Of a stretch of 64,000 nt of DNA, positions 1 to 12,603 are shown in pieces. Positions within the stretch are counted from its first letter, which is position 1. Each line of letters starts with the position of its first letter. The notes below the pieces were generated by a model. The model did no database searches. It saw only the letters and a list, made by a program, of their open reading frames with translations, and had not been told where the DNA came from. Source of the DNA: Luzula sylvatica (lineage: Eukaryota; Streptophyta; Magnoliopsida; Poales; Juncaceae); NCBI GenBank assembly GCA_946800325.1, contig OX326961.1, positions 36,661,043-36,725,042 of the forward strand. Reading direction: 5' to 3'. A program made the translations under genes and the position numbers.

Positions 1-2254
1 TAACGCTGCAAATATAGTTGGAGGAATTGACGCAAATACTGCTCCAAATTTCCCTGATAAGAAATTAATTCACACACATCGATTATTTATTTATTTATTT
101 GAGATAAATTATCATTAATTAGAGAGAATTAATTTATAATTTATATTACGTACCGAGTACTGAGAAAAATATCATGAAGCCAGCAGAGATTTGTACGACT
201 CTTCTACTCCCTACACGTGTCAATGCTAATAACCCCCCATTCTCGCTACAAGACAAAAAATAATAATAATATTAACAATAATTAAGAAATTAAAATTAAA
301 ATATTAATCATGATTTCTTACACTGAAACTGAAGATCCAATTCCAGTTCCGAAAAATCCGTCCAATAAAATACCAATCCCCTATTAAACAACAAAACAAT
401 CAAATAATTAATAAACAATATATTAAAAAATATAATAATTTAATTATACCTGCCAGCCAATACCGCGACCAAGAACCGAAGCAGGAATCATCGTCGCACT
501 CGCATATCTCGATATCGCAATATACGCTCCACTCGACTAATTTCAAAAAAATAAATAATTAATTAATTAATCCCTCAACTACACGCTAACAAAATTCAAA
601 ATGACGAAAATAACCTCAACTAAAACGACGAAAGAAGCCATCATCATAGCAAACGCTTCCCCCGCATCAAAAGTCGGCGGTCCCCACTGAAACGGATACG
701 GCACTCTAATCCTATAAAAAACCAAAAATTAATTCGTGGACCGAGTCTACGGAAAATATTACAGTTTGTTAGTTAGTTAGTTAGTTAGTTACCAAGGGGC
801 GGACCCCACGAGGCCGGAGCTGTCGGTACGGCAGTGTAACTGAGTTTTTTGTCTGGCATGCTTGTAGGCCCCACCGACGGTTAACAAGTACGCATACAGC
901 CAAACTATTGTAACTGTGAACAGTACTGCAAATCGGTCGAATACTGGCTTGTCTGTGTTGATTATGTGTGGTATGTACTGCACCCAACAAAAACAAAATA
1001 GTTAGTTACGGGTGTTTTTGTAATTTTGTGGGAATTAAAGGACCTGAGAGAATATAAGTAGGAGGATTATTTCCGGAAGCCCAATTTCCACACACTTGGC
1101 AACCTGTGAAAAGTCGAGATATTTTTTTATACGAGTATTAAGATAAGATTAGGAAATATATTTGTAATTTATTTGATGAGTGGAGAGTATTTATTTACGC
1201 CTGGAAAACCGAGCTCGTAGAGGCCGAATCCTGAGAGCGCAACAAGTGGAACTGCTGATAGTGGGCTCAAAAATCTGAATTATTAAAGTTACAATAATAT
1301 GGGTTTAATTATATTTATTTGTTTATAATGGCGAAGAATAGAATCGATGCTTTTTATGGAGTGTTTAATTAAATATGATTAAAACACTTTAGTTAGATTG
1401 CTTTGATAAAGCCATTTTTGAATTTAGAGGGAAAAAATATATCAAATTTACCCTCCCAAAATGATTACCTGACAACATTGCGCCAAAGGCCGCTAAAACC
1501 GAGTGCGATTTGGAGAACAGATGCAATGATAAGCGCACCTTGTGTCGCTTTCATAATTCTCAGAAATTTCTACACAAAAGAAAACTAATATCAGTACATA
1601 AAAATGGTATATTGGATTGTTTGAAAGAATTACCTGGTGAGGATCGGCTTCGTCGTTGTAACGACTTGCGAGAATAATTGAGATCGTGGGGGCGACGAAA
1701 GTGTAGGACCCGCCGATGACAGCTGGCAGGCGAGTGCCGAAGATCGTTTGAAATAACGTGTTGATTCCCGATACGAATAGAATTGTTTGAATCACCTTGG
1801 CTTTCTCCTCCTGAATTATAGATGAAATTAATAATTAGGAATTAGGAATTGGGCGTGTAATTAACGAGGTGAAGTTAGAATTGAGGAGGAGGATTTACGT
1901 TTCCACCACCCATTTGCGGTACCAGTGCGGTTGGGATAATCACGGCGGTACCGAGCATTACGAGATAATGTTGGAAACCCAGTAGAATTGCTTCGGCTGC
2001 ATGGAGAAGATAACGAAGAGATTTAATTTGCAAAATTCCAAATTGGAAATATTAATTGAAAATCCTTTGTATAATCAAAATCTTTTGCCGAATATCACAA
2101 TGGACATTAGAGAACTTGAAAAATTCATCTAAAAAAACTTACGCCATGGAGGAGGGCTAGTGATGCAATATGAAACGTTTGCAAGCTGATCCTTCACTGG
2201 ATGCGGTTGTAGCTCATCTTGCTTCGGTGGCGGTGCAGCTCCGCCTCCGGCCAT
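1..2254 (-). CDS. Nucleobase-ascorbate transporter (NAT/NCS2), 3' end outside window
   Basis: The encoded protein is a plasma-membrane NAT/NCS2 permease, a family that moves purines, uracil or ascorbate. Twelve exons are visible: 2143-2254, 1899-1996, 1634-1810, 1469-1569, 1199-1274, 1044-1103, 793-977, 615-711, 450-536, 322-380, 154-245 and 1-53. All have GT-AG borders and consistent phases, giving 399 residues of a family that is usually near 530. The start gives the typical plant NAT N-terminus MAGGGAAPPPKQ. The family QH motif appears as FQHYLVML in exon 2. The NAT signature (E-N-x-G-x4-T-R type) reads ENGGLLALTR across exons 10-11. Many hydrophobic segments are present. The last transmembrane segments and the stop lie before base 1. 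The substrate cannot be read from sequence, and the closest resemblance is to the plant NAT6/NAT7 type. The upstream 380 bases are CT-rich leader-like sequence. Confidence 0.93.
769..791. repeat. (GTTA)n microsatellite at a splice donor
   Basis: About five GTTA units lie in the NAT gene. On the coding strand the repeat reads (TAAC)n and begins within the GT donor of the intron after exon 7. Confidence 0.8.
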
Positions 2255-4165
2255 TTTTTTCTCAAACCCTCTAAAATCTCAAACCAGTAAAGACTAACTT
2301 TCTCACACTAACACACTCTCGTTCACTCTAAAAAAGAATCTGAAAGGTTCCGGCTTTTACTACCTCTTTCTTCCAAATTTCGCAAAAAGGTGGCTTCACA
2401 AAGAAGGAAGGAATTTAATTCTAGCTAAAAAGATAAAAGCAATTTGCATCGTGAGGGGGCGAAGTAAAAGATTGCCATCTTTTCTCCTTTGTCTTTTTTC
2501 ACACACAAATGCCAAGAAGCAAAACCTATTGCTTGTGCCTTTCTCCTGTATGCACAGTCTGCAGAGAAGAGCAGAGCAGAACAGAGCAGAGCAGAGGTTC
2601 TTAAAGCATGACAAAAAGGATGATTTGAGAATTTTATGACTGGAAAAATAGAATATTATGCTATTATTATGTATTATTGATGAAATATCAATGTATCATG
2701 TATGCATTAAATATAAAAAGCTTCATTCTTTGGAATGGATTGATGGGTCAATTACTCAACAAAGATAATAATGCCATTAATTAAGATTGAATGTGACATG
2801 ACCTATCATTGCTTCAATCAAATTGTCAAATTGATGGCCACAAATTTATTGCTTATTGGTGACTAATATGATTATATGATTCATATTCCTTCATATTCAT
2901 ATACAATTAATGCTATGATGTCCTACAGGATACTTGATAAAAAAAAAAAAAATTAATGCTATTATGTAGTTAACAAATATCATTGGTATCCAAAAATATG
3001 ATTTAAATTTTCTTCCAAGTATTTTATACCAAAGAAAGCTGAATGATTGCATTACAAGTGTACAGTGATAATGGACCAAAATACAATAATACAGCATTGC
3101 TTTAGCCCATTACTAGATCCTATGTTCCATTCAATAAGTTCTGATCTTTGTAGAAAGCCAATATAACATGAACACACACCATTGGAAAATTGATTTTCTA
3201 CAAAAGTATACACAATATTTTTTTGATAGTATAAATATAATAGATCATTTAGTCATTTAGCTTTGAAAAGGCCAAAAGGGGCAGTGCACGTCTTTTAAAG
3301 CAAAAGGACGCCGATAAAAGAGAAACCTCCTTGCTCCTAAGAAATAGCACGAGTAAATTTATACAACATGATATAAGCACGAATAATTTTACATAGCATG
3401 CTTTCGCAAACATGATATTGATCCTTCGTTGAATATTGTATTCAATTCACATTATAAAATTAATTTAATTTAATTCAATCAACATCATAAATCTCATCCT
3501 TCGTTGAATATTGCGAGAACATGTTATGTAGAATTACTCATATAGTCATATATGCACAATATAGTATGACGGGTTGTTAAAGAAGGACTTCGAAGTAGGC
3601 TTGTTAAATTAGTTTGAAGTTTGAACATGTGTATCTAATTCAACCGAGCTAGTTCGATTCGATCTCGAGTTGGTACTAACTCAACTTGGTCCGGTTCGTT
3701 AAGGGTCATGCTTTCGAGAGACTTGATTTGGATCTCTTAGTAATCGGCACCAATTCTTATAAGCACAATAATTTATTGGTTTGTTATTTATCAATCGTTC
3801 TTGAGAAATAATTATGTACTCTCATGATTTGCAAAGTACATGTCGTCATCAATAGAAAATTACCATGTGGTAATTGTTCCGACTTATTTTTTTATATAAA
3901 TCATATATTTTTTAGATGTATTTATATATTTTTACACGTACAATTTATTTGTATAAAATAATAATTATTTACGTAAATTAAGAACATGTCATTTATACAT
4001 ATTATAGGAAAATATTGTAAAAATACTAGAAAAATGTATAAAATATAATAAAAACGATATAAATAAGAACATGTCATTTATACATATTATAGAAAAAAAA
4101 ATATACAAATAATATAGAAAAGTGAAAAGTTATACATACAAATTATATGATAAGATGGAAATGGG
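2255..4165. other. Intergenic, no gene seen
   Basis: This is AT-rich spacer upstream of the NAT gene. It contains a CAGAG-rich tract near 2562-2596. A motif of about 20 bases containing CCTTCGTTGAATATT appears twice (near 3421 and 3499). A 40-base segment starting AAGAACATGTCATTTATACA is repeated near 3981 and 4065. Open frames here are short and resemble no known protein. Confidence 0.6.
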
Positions 4166-5282
4166 ATCCGTGAAGGGAATCGATTCGACCCCGGACCCGC
4201 ACAGCGTATATGAAGGCCCGGTCTGGTTCCCAAAATCCGAGATCACGCCTCGACTTCGAGAGTACGATGTAAAGTAGGATATACGATTATCGGCGTGAAA
4301 TTGATCACGCACGACGGGTTGATCGCTCACATCATACTCTTCTCCGGTGTCACGTTGGTGACTAGCCCGTACGTCCCATACCACACGTCTCCCACCGTTT
4401 GGACTCCATTAACGCCTCCGGTTTGATCACAACTAAGAGCCACATGTGTCGCTCCTCTACTCGTATCCATCATGAGTCGTAGCACCTCGGTTGCGGATGC
4501 ACCTACCTAGACGATGCACGGGCGAACTTGCTTGATCGCGTTTGATTATTTAATCAGAGAAAACTCATTTTCTCTTTCTCTCTTTCTCACCACACCCACT
4601 CAACTATTGATGGCGTTCTTCAAATGACTTTTCTCAATTAGTCTAATCTGAATTAGATTCATGATTAACATATTAGAGGAGAGAGGAACATCCTATATAT
4701 ACTACATAGGATAATGATAGGCCAAAATGTATGTATAGCTATTATACACATTTTCAAACATAAAACTGCATGCACCCTTTCAGTATTCTGTTCAAACGAA
4801 AATTTTAAAACGTTCCAACCGACTTCAAACGTTCACGAAAGTTGTAGATAATTTTATTATATTTTCAACCCAATTTGTCCCAACCCAATTGGAGTTCGGA
4901 TACGAAAGTTACGACGGTTTTACTAACTGTATGTCAAACTGTCGCATCATTTCGGTATTCCATTAAAACGAAAATGATAAATCGCTCAAATGAAATATAT
5001 TTATTCATTAAAGTTCTAGATAAACTTATTATCTAACCAACACAATTTGAACCAATCAAATTGGAGTTGTTATCTGAAAGTTATGCCAATTTTACTAAAA
5101 CTGTTTAAACTAAATTTTCTGGTTTTCTTAATAAAACCGTTTCTTATCAATTTAAATATATATATCCAATATACATATGTACATCTAATATACACATTAT
5201 TTATGTCCACGAATGCGTGCGTTCGTTTGTCCTTATACGTACCATTTTACCGTTGATCCAAATTTGTATTTCCTTCAATCCG
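4166..5282 (-). mobile_element. Solo LTR with 5-bp target duplication ATCCG
   Basis: The LTR itself spans 4171-5277. Read on the minus strand it starts TGAAGGAAAT and ends ATTCCCTTCA, giving the TG...CA ends of an LTR. It is flanked on both sides by ATCCG (4166-4170 and 5278-5282). A diverged second copy in the opposite orientation lies at 24638-25835. No primer-binding site, polypurine tract or gag-pol sequence flanks it. It is therefore a solo LTR left by recombination between two LTRs. Family assignment (Gypsy or Copia) is not possible from the LTR alone. The short open frame at 4130-4384 is only part of this LTR. Confidence 0.88.
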
Positions 5283-5840
5283 GACATCAATGCATTGCAT
5301 CGGCGGCCGTTTGGAGTGCACTACATTTGAGTGCAATTTTTTTTTCATTTTTTAAATATGATATATGTTATATTTATTTACATGTAAGGTATCTTTCTAA
5401 ATGTATCGTATACATTTTAGATGATATATATTTTTTAAATACAATACACGTTATATTATTTTATATGTATGATATATTTTATGATATACCTTTTATGTTA
5501 TAGTTTTTTTACACAAATAACATTTTGTATATTTTTTCGACTAGATTTGTATTTTTTTTGTATAAAAATTTATATATTTTTTGCGACATGATTTGGAGTG
5601 TACAAATGCGATCAAAGTTGGGCCCAAAAGCTACCTTATGTCTTTCTTGATTAGTTTTTTATTACAAATTTCTTTTGGTATTATTATTATCAAGGTTCAG
5701 GGTTTAGGATTTGCTATAAATTACTGAAGAGGATTTGCTACTAAAATGGAAGTTTGGATTTAATCAGTATAATTCGTATATTAAAAATAGAAAAAAAAAT
5801 CCAAATATGATGATGTGATGTTTATGACTTATTTTGTGGT
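5283..5840. other. AT-rich spacer, no gene seen
   Basis: Low-complexity AT-rich sequence. The open frames have no recognisable domain. Confidence 0.5.
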
Positions 5841-6100
5841 AGGGAAATTTTACTCTCAAATCATATTTCAATTTCACCACAAAAGCCTCTGTATCATAAT
5901 TGACACATTTAATTAACACAACAATCAACAAATGTCACATAATTAATATACAGTGATGTATAACTAACATTGTTAATTAGATGAATGCTAATTCAACGGT
6001 ACATGTAAATTAATTATGTGTTCTTTATTAATTACAATATTAATTAAATGTGTTCATTAGGATTTAGGGGGTGTTGTGTTGTAAACAGGGGGCACACTAT
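5841..6100. repeat. TTAATT-core MITE-like repeat
   Basis: The repeat starts with GGGAAATTTTACTCT and a TTTCACCAC motif. A core rich in TTAATT/AATTAA follows, then a GTGTTGT...GGGGGCACA end. Related copies occur at about 25870-26965, 28855-29105, 31590-31860, 38070-38330 and 38880-39150. Boundaries are approximate and no target duplication was resolved. Confidence 0.5.
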
Positions 6101-6550
6101 ATGCCCCACTTTGCTTTGTTGATGGCAATACAATTTGTTCTCATTTTCTAATAAAAGATGGGAGTTTTATCGTACCAATTTTTGTTCTTATTACAATATA
6201 CTAATTTTCAAGAATATTTGGAGTACTTATCAATTAATGAGTATTTAAGATAATTTTTCAAGTATATTTATCAATGAATTATAGACTAAATAGAAAATTT
6301 GTATTATTTATTCAAAAAAATTATTCATAAAAAATAAATTTTATAACGCACTCTTCAAAATATTCAAAATATACTTTTAGAAAGGTGCACGATAGAAGTC
6401 CCTAATAAAATGTACTTTAGAAGTGGAAATTTAGAGACACATATATATTCAAGACAATGTCCCTCGTCTTATTCTTGTGTCGGTTTTTTCTAGATTAATT
6501 GGCATAAAGGCTTCATTATTCTTTCACTTAACTAGAAGCTACCAATTTGA

Positions 6551-7434
6551 ATTATGAGCTATGTTGCGCGGATACTCCAAAATCCAAGCCGTAGGCGTAT
6601 CGGATACGTATCGGATACGGATACGCGACCAATACGCCCCGATACGTATCCGATACTCCACGTGACGTATCGGCATATTTTAATATATAATTTGTGTTCG
6701 ATACGGACCGATACAGATTGATACGGGATTGATACGGATATGATACGAATGGATACGGAATGTCCCTCAAAATTTCGTATATTAATTATTTTTGGGCCTG
6801 GCCCAAATGAAAGCAATTGATATTATATAATTTTACCTAAGTCTCTTGCTCTCCAATTTAATGGCTTCTTTCTTGTCTTCGTTTCGAAATTCTCTGTCGC
6901 AGAGCAGCTCAAGAACATTATTCCACTCAAAATTGATGATTCTCTCCAATGTTTGTGGAATTTGGCTGTGATATTTGCGAAATACAACGATTTCAAGTAA
7001 GATATTCGAAATTTGTTGCTCTATTGTCATTTATTTCACTAACCCTAGCTTTTTTTCGTTTTTGAATTCAGAAATTATAAATCAGTTATTGATAATAACT
7101 TCTTTTGTAATTATAGTAAAATGCAATCGTCGGACAGTGATTCTTCTAACCCTAGTGGTGGTTCTACCTTGAGCGGCCCTCTCGACTCAACTCCACTTTG
7201 CCCTAGAAATGAACTAATTATCTGATTATATGAATTATTTAAAAATTGTTGTTTTGATATTTATTAACTAACATAATTTATAAATACTCCATTTGATTAA
7301 AAGATTAATGATATTAAAATATATATACATATAACGTATCGTATCCTATGCTTTTTGAAAATTACCGTATCGTCGTATCCGTATCGTATCGGATACGATA
7401 CTCATATCCGTATCCGTACAACATAGATTATGAG
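6551..7434. mobile_element. hAT-type element, CTATGTTG family, copy 1 (868 bp)
   Basis: The element is 6559-7426. It starts CTATGTTGCGCGGATAC and ends GTATCCGTACAACATAG (inverted ends). It is flanked by a perfect 8-bp duplication, ATTATGAG, at 6551-6558 and 7427-7434. TATCCG/CGGATA motifs crowd both subterminal regions, as is common in hAT elements. The interior (about 6835-7215) is not low-complexity and contains a short frame starting MQSSDSDSSNPSGG. No complete transposase is present, so the element is non-autonomous. Related copies lie at 34020-34438 and 57448-58625, and one end near 37543. Confidence 0.85.
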
Positions 7435-7861
7435 TGCATGATGTGATGTCAAACTAACAAGGAATGGAAATGTGTCCACACTCTACTTGGGTCTATTCCA
7501 ATTCCAACAATTCTTTTAAGGGTCCTTCTCTGTAATTCTGGAAGACCTTATTTTCTGGCTAATTTTCAGGATCACGCATTGAATATTATTTTGTATTTTG
7601 TATTTTGTATTACGTGTATGCTATTTTTCCCCCTTGAATATGAACTCAAATCATAATGAAAAAAATCTCCAATGGTCTAAAAGTGGCCCAAATAACCAAG
7701 CTTTTAAAAAACCCAATGGGCCAAAACATACATAAATATGAAGCACATCTACTTAAAAACTTGCACAAATTTCCTTTCTATTAATGAACAATTTATCAAT
7801 TAAATCAAAAGAATACATTTTAAAATTACCGAAAAAAAATCTAGTCAAATCAATCAATGGA
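7435..7861. other. Spacer downstream of the CSLC gene
   Basis: AT-rich sequence after the CSLC stop codon (the gene is on the minus strand). It likely includes the 3' untranslated region. No other gene is seen. Confidence 0.5.
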
Positions 7862-10800
7862 TCATCCAATTTGTTCTCCTATGAGATCCAAACCAACAAG
7901 AAGAAAAGAAAGCCCTTGAAAAAGCAAGAAATAGAAATGAACTCCTTGTGCCGATAATAAACTCCGAGCCGCCGCGGTGAGCAAAAGACATGCAAGTGCC
8001 AATTCATTTCTATATATCATATTTCTCCTCTTCTTCATCTTTTCTCCTTTTTTTATTTCTTCTCCCCCTAATTCTACATCATTTTGCTCCTCCAATGCTT
8101 TCTTTTCAGTCTCTAACAAGTCCGCATCAGAAGATCGTCCCGTTTTCTTGGTCACGACCCATTCGTAAGAACTTCCGAGTTGGAACAAACCAGAAACCAT
8201 TGCGTTAAATTTCGTAACCGACATTGTATTTTCGAATAACAAATACGGAACCACGAATGGAAATGATTTGGGTGCGGGAAGAACGTTTAATATCGACATG
8301 GTAATCGGCACGTAACAAATGACCCAAGTCGGTAACTCGGCTTCTGGTATGAACATCGATAGAGGCAAAATTATGCAGAACAAGGTGAATGAATAAAAGG
8401 GTAGGATAAGTTTTCGCAGTAGGAAGAATAGGAATATCAAATTCATCTTTTTCCCTGCCGATATCTGTGCCAATTTTATTTATTTATTAGCTATTTCTGA
8501 TAAACAAAAAATAATTTTTTGTATTAAAACCAAATCAAACCTTAGAAGATATGATGCTAGGAAGACATAATCGAAAGAGTTGCATCGGACCCGAATGCCA
8601 CCGGTGTTGTTGCTTCTTGTAAGCCTGGTACGACTCGGGAAGTTCGCACAAAACCTACAAAATAAAATTCGTACATTTGAAAATAGATGTATAAAAAAAG
8701 TATATATATGTTTTTAATACCTTAACATCATTGAGAAAGATGAATTTCCACCCCTTGAGATGAGCTCTAACGGCTATATCCATATCTTCTACGGTGGTTC
8801 TTTCGAGCCATCCTCCAGAATCTTCTAGAGCTTTGATCCTCCATACACCGGCAGTGCCGTTAAATCCGAAGAAATTTAAGAATTGGCCGTTGACTTGTTG
8901 GTCAACCTCGAAATGGAATGCGAGATTTATGTTTTGGAGACGAGTTAAAAGGTTTTCGTCTTTGTTCACAAATGACCATCTTGCTTGTACTAATGCCAAC
9001 TCTGGATTACCCTGCAATAAAATAGTATATTCAGATATATCAAAAACATTTCCATTTAATTAAAATGTAATATATATGTTGTTGTTTTAAATTGGCGCAA
9101 TTTCACGAATCTCTGCAAAATTTCTAAATTTCACCTATACCTCTTGAAAATATTGAATATCATGAATACTCGTACAAAACATAGGAAATATCATATATAC
9201 TCGATAAAACACTAGAAATATCATGCTTGCCCCTTTTTTTTACATATCTTTCAAAAATATGCTCAAAATATATTTGCAGCATTATTACAAACCTAAGTGA
9301 GAAAATTGGACAATTTAGGAATTGTTTTGACAACTTAGAAGATGAGGGCTATTGATGACATTTCCTACATTTTGCAGGACTATTCATGAGATTATATATT
9401 TTGGAGGGGTATACATGAGATTATGTAGGTGTACAACAGTATAATTGAAGTGAAATTCTGTCTTCTAAATTATCCAAAAAGAAGGGTGCAAAAATTGTGT
9501 GTACCTTAAAATGGGGTACTGTTCGTTTGAGAAAATCAGGATTGGGCTGAAAATCTGCATCAAAAATGGTGACGAATTCATAATCTTTGACATAATCACA
9601 AGACATGGCAGAACTTAGGTTTCCAGCTTTATAACCGGTTCTGAAATATCTGTGTCTGTATATAATATTCACCCCTTTATTTTTCCACTTTGATACTTCA
9701 TTTCTAATTAGGTTTTGGACTAATATGATATCAGAATCGTCTAAAACTTGAATTAAAAGTCGATCTCTCGGCCAGTCTAAATTGCAAACTGCAGAGATTG
9801 AACTCTCATAAACCTACAAAATTAAAAACCAAAAAAGACAAAAACATGTGAGATAATGTAGGTAAATACCTTTTATTATGAATTGATTGCTTATACATTA
9901 GGTATGATAAAAGGACAGGATTGTCTTATTGCATCGGACCTCAATTTTAACAAAATGGATAAGAGTTTCCTTTTTCGATTTACAATTTGAATTTAATAGT
10001 TGTATTGTTCTCAAAAGAAATAATGTGGATGTTCAATAAGCCCACTATATTTTTCTCAAAAAAAAAAAAAAAAAAAAAATCAATTGTTCTTTGTTGTGGT
10101 GGTGGTTGGCTATTCTATTTGATTCTCCAGATATGATAAGTTTTTCTATTTATTTCTTGTGTTACATGAAAATCTAGTTGTTCCTCAACTAGATTTTAAT
10201 ATTCCAAAATTTTAAAGGCAAATAACTATTTAAATTCTATAAAGAAATTCTAGACCAACATAATTTAAACTTGTCATCCAAGCTAAACAAGGCATAATCA
10301 TGATTGTACAATAAAAACCTAAGCATTGTACTTCATAAAGAGGTAAAAATTCAGGGCAAAAAAATGTAACAATTAGGAATACTTCCACATTATACTTTTA
10401 AAACCTAGTACTTTCTATTTGAGGTTAAATGCAAAGAAAAATTTACCTCTCTTTCATTGCACATAGGAATTTGAACAAGAACCATGGGATAGTACAAACC
10501 GCTCCCCGATGGCAAAAGCGGTTTAAGCCTCCTAATTTTGATCCAAAAGCATCCAACACATTGAACGAACCGATCAAACGATTGAATGAGGAACAGAGCT
10601 ACGCAGAATCTCGAGAGATAAATCACAAACGGAGCGATATAATCCACCCTGAACGAAATCCAGCTCAAATAAACGGCATGAATTACATTACTAACTTCAT
10701 GAGGCTTTAACTCTAACATATGACTCAAATTCCATTCGTTCATATGAGCGTAGATTTCGAATAACAATGTTAGGAAAGAGATTACGAGAACAAACTTTAG

Positions 10801-11058
10801 GAAAATTAGTAATTTTCCACTTCTCCTCGGTTCTTCTCTCCTCTTGAAGAACGCTCGGCTTTTTATTTTCTGTATCGGGTACGAGATCGCGATGATAACT
10901 TTTTGAGCTTTTAGAAGTAGAAGCCCTGCCAATTGCTTCGTGCTCTTTTTCGTATTGTTCTCTTTTTCTAGGGTTGAATTTGGAATTTTGCCACCGAATT
11001 GTACTACCGAAAAATTGTTCGGGTTCTCCATTGTCACCACTACTGTCGCCGGAGCCAT
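7862..11058 (-). CDS. CSLC: Cellulose synthase-like C (xyloglucan glucan synthase type)
   Basis: The product is a Golgi membrane family-2 glycosyltransferase. CSLC proteins make the beta-1,4-glucan backbone of xyloglucan. Exons are 10447-11058, 9505-9813, 8721-9011, 8541-8654 and 7862-8464, all in phase 0 with GT-AG introns, giving 642 residues. The start ([20 protein letters not shown]) matches the CSLC N-terminus. The catalytic residues of a processive GT2 enzyme are visible. They are the DD pair at about 229-230, D-A-D at 289-291, T-V-E-D at about 380-383 and Q-Q-H-R-W at 419-423. Hydrophobic segments precede and follow the catalytic domain, with two more near the C-terminus. The family is usually about 670-700 residues, so this member is slightly short. 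Its exact Arabidopsis counterpart (CSLC4, 5, 6, 8 or 12) was not decided. A relic of its 5' region lies at 26970-28690. Confidence 0.94.
9090..9420. repeat. MITE-like repeat in CSLC intron 2
   Basis: The repeat contains runs like TATTCATGAGATTATA and TTTTGGAGGGGTATACATGA. A similar block lies in the intron of the HIG1 gene at about 53820-54095, in the same relative arrangement. Boundaries were not resolved. Confidence 0.45.
10057..10079. repeat. poly(A) tract in CSLC intron 1
   Basis: An uninterrupted run of about 22 A bases within the first intron. Confidence 0.8.
10130..10437. repeat. CSLC intron 1 segment duplicated at 27165-27489
   Basis: About 310 bases of the first CSLC intron match 27165-27489 in the same orientation, with scattered substitutions and small gaps. 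Shared runs include AATCTAGTTGTTCCTC, GTAAAAATTCAGGGCAAAAA and CATTATACTTTTAAAA. Confidence 0.8.
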
Positions 11059-11223
11059 CTTTAATCTATTCTGCAGACAAATATATTCAAATAATATTAT
11101 AGAAATTATACGAGCAATCTTTATCGAAAAAAATATTATAGAAATTATAGAAATTTTGTATTTCATAAATTGTAGGCTAACCTCAAAATTATTCTGAACA
11201 GAGTTTTACACAACAGTCATCAT

Positions 11224-11295
11224 GAGAGAGAGAGAGGTGATCTTTTTGTGAGTAGAGAGAGAGAGAGAGAGAGAAGGGTGTTTGGTATATATGTG
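11224..11295 (-). promoter_or_regulatory. CSLC core promoter: TATA-like box and CT-rich leader
   Basis: On the minus strand a TATATAC-type box lies at about 11286-11293, some 230 bases upstream of the CSLC start codon. A CT-rich tract follows at once (GA repeats on the plus strand, 11225-11275), typical of plant 5' leaders. Inferred from sequence only. Confidence 0.4.
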
Positions 11296-12380
11296 AACCG
11301 TTGAATAAAAATATATAGTAGTTGCAATGAATACGAAAGGGGGCATGAAGCAATGCCAGCAAGACACAGCAACAAATGTTCAATGTTACGAATTATTATC
11401 GAGTCGTATACATTGTATACAAATGATATACAAAGAAACTTTTAATTCTCAACGAATCTAATTGTATTCTTTTTGGAATAATTTACGTTCACCATATCAC
11501 TGTCCAAATTTTGATTATACCTAAATTATTTCTTTGTTAATTATGTTTAAATTAGTCACAGTGGATTGATTGTTAATAATTAAAAATGTGAATTTTAGTT
11601 TAGCTTTGCTTTTCACTGTTTCCAGTAGTATTTGCTAAAATTTGTATTAAAGTATTAATCATTGTTTAATTACATGAATATAACCTAAACTTAGGGTTTA
11701 TGCACCTAATTGTATTGCCGGCTATTTCCTTGTGGATAAATTAAATTCAATCATGAAATTAACTATTTTTATAACTACGTGGATATACAAGATAAATGTA
11801 TTTTATACAAGAATATATACTTATTGCACGTTTCATACAAAAATGAGGGGAAAATGAAATGCTACGTGGCCAAAGTAAATGCATGCATGAAAGGATTGCA
11901 TAGTAATACTTCTATGGTTTTATTTTGTCTTAAATAAATTAAAGAAATAAATAAGTGGTGAACAGACAAGTTAGTGCCGGCAGATAATTACCAATATTTC
12001 GAAAAAAATCCAAATAATTATTAGTTAATTTCCACTGATCACATGTTTAAAAACTACTAATGAAGCAATTATTGTCATAAATATGAAACGAAAACACGGA
12101 AGTTAGGAGAAAGGTCTTTTTCGGTTAACTTCTATTGCTTTCAAGAGTTGAATAGGGTTCATAATGACATTCTAAATATTTCTATTTAAGTTGAAGTGGG
12201 CCCAATGAATAGGTTGTAGGTTCCCACATAAATGATGGGCCTTTGGTTTTTGTTGGTACATGTACCTACCGGTACCATGTGCTTCCTTATAGTTGAGGTT
12301 CCACAAGGCACAAACCACAATGGAACATTTGTTTCATTTTATTTCCATTTTATATGATTTCTATTCGTGTAGCAGAAGAG
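11296..12380. other. Spacer upstream of CSLC
   Basis: AT-rich intergenic DNA that includes the distal CSLC promoter. No open frame with a recognisable product. Confidence 0.5.
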
Positions 12381-12603
12381 GCATTGATCGGTGACGAATT
12401 TATTAAGGAATTAGAAAAACATATGTCTCTTTCTATTTTTGAGCGGTAGTATATATATATAATTATATCAGTATATCTTACGATAGAACTGAAAAATTAT
12501 GCACTACCGTTTTTTTTAAAAATTTTGAAAATTTTTAAAAATTATAACCTCATAAATTATCGTCCCCAATTGATTTGGAACAAAATCCGCCACTGACATT
12601 GAT
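12381..12603. mobile_element. hAT-type MITE, CAGTGGCGGAT family, copy 1
   Basis: The element is 12389-12595 (207 bp). Its ends are CGGTGACGAATTT and AAATCCGCCACTG (inverted). The flanking 8-mers GCATTGAT (12381-12388) and ACATTGAT (12596-12603) differ at one base. It is related to the elements at 17006-17213 and 21991-22207. Confidence 0.75.

Noticed and set aside
5047..5503. Two hydrophobic open frames
   Set aside because: The first is within the solo LTR and the second is in AT-rich spacer. The hydrophobicity follows from the T-rich bases.
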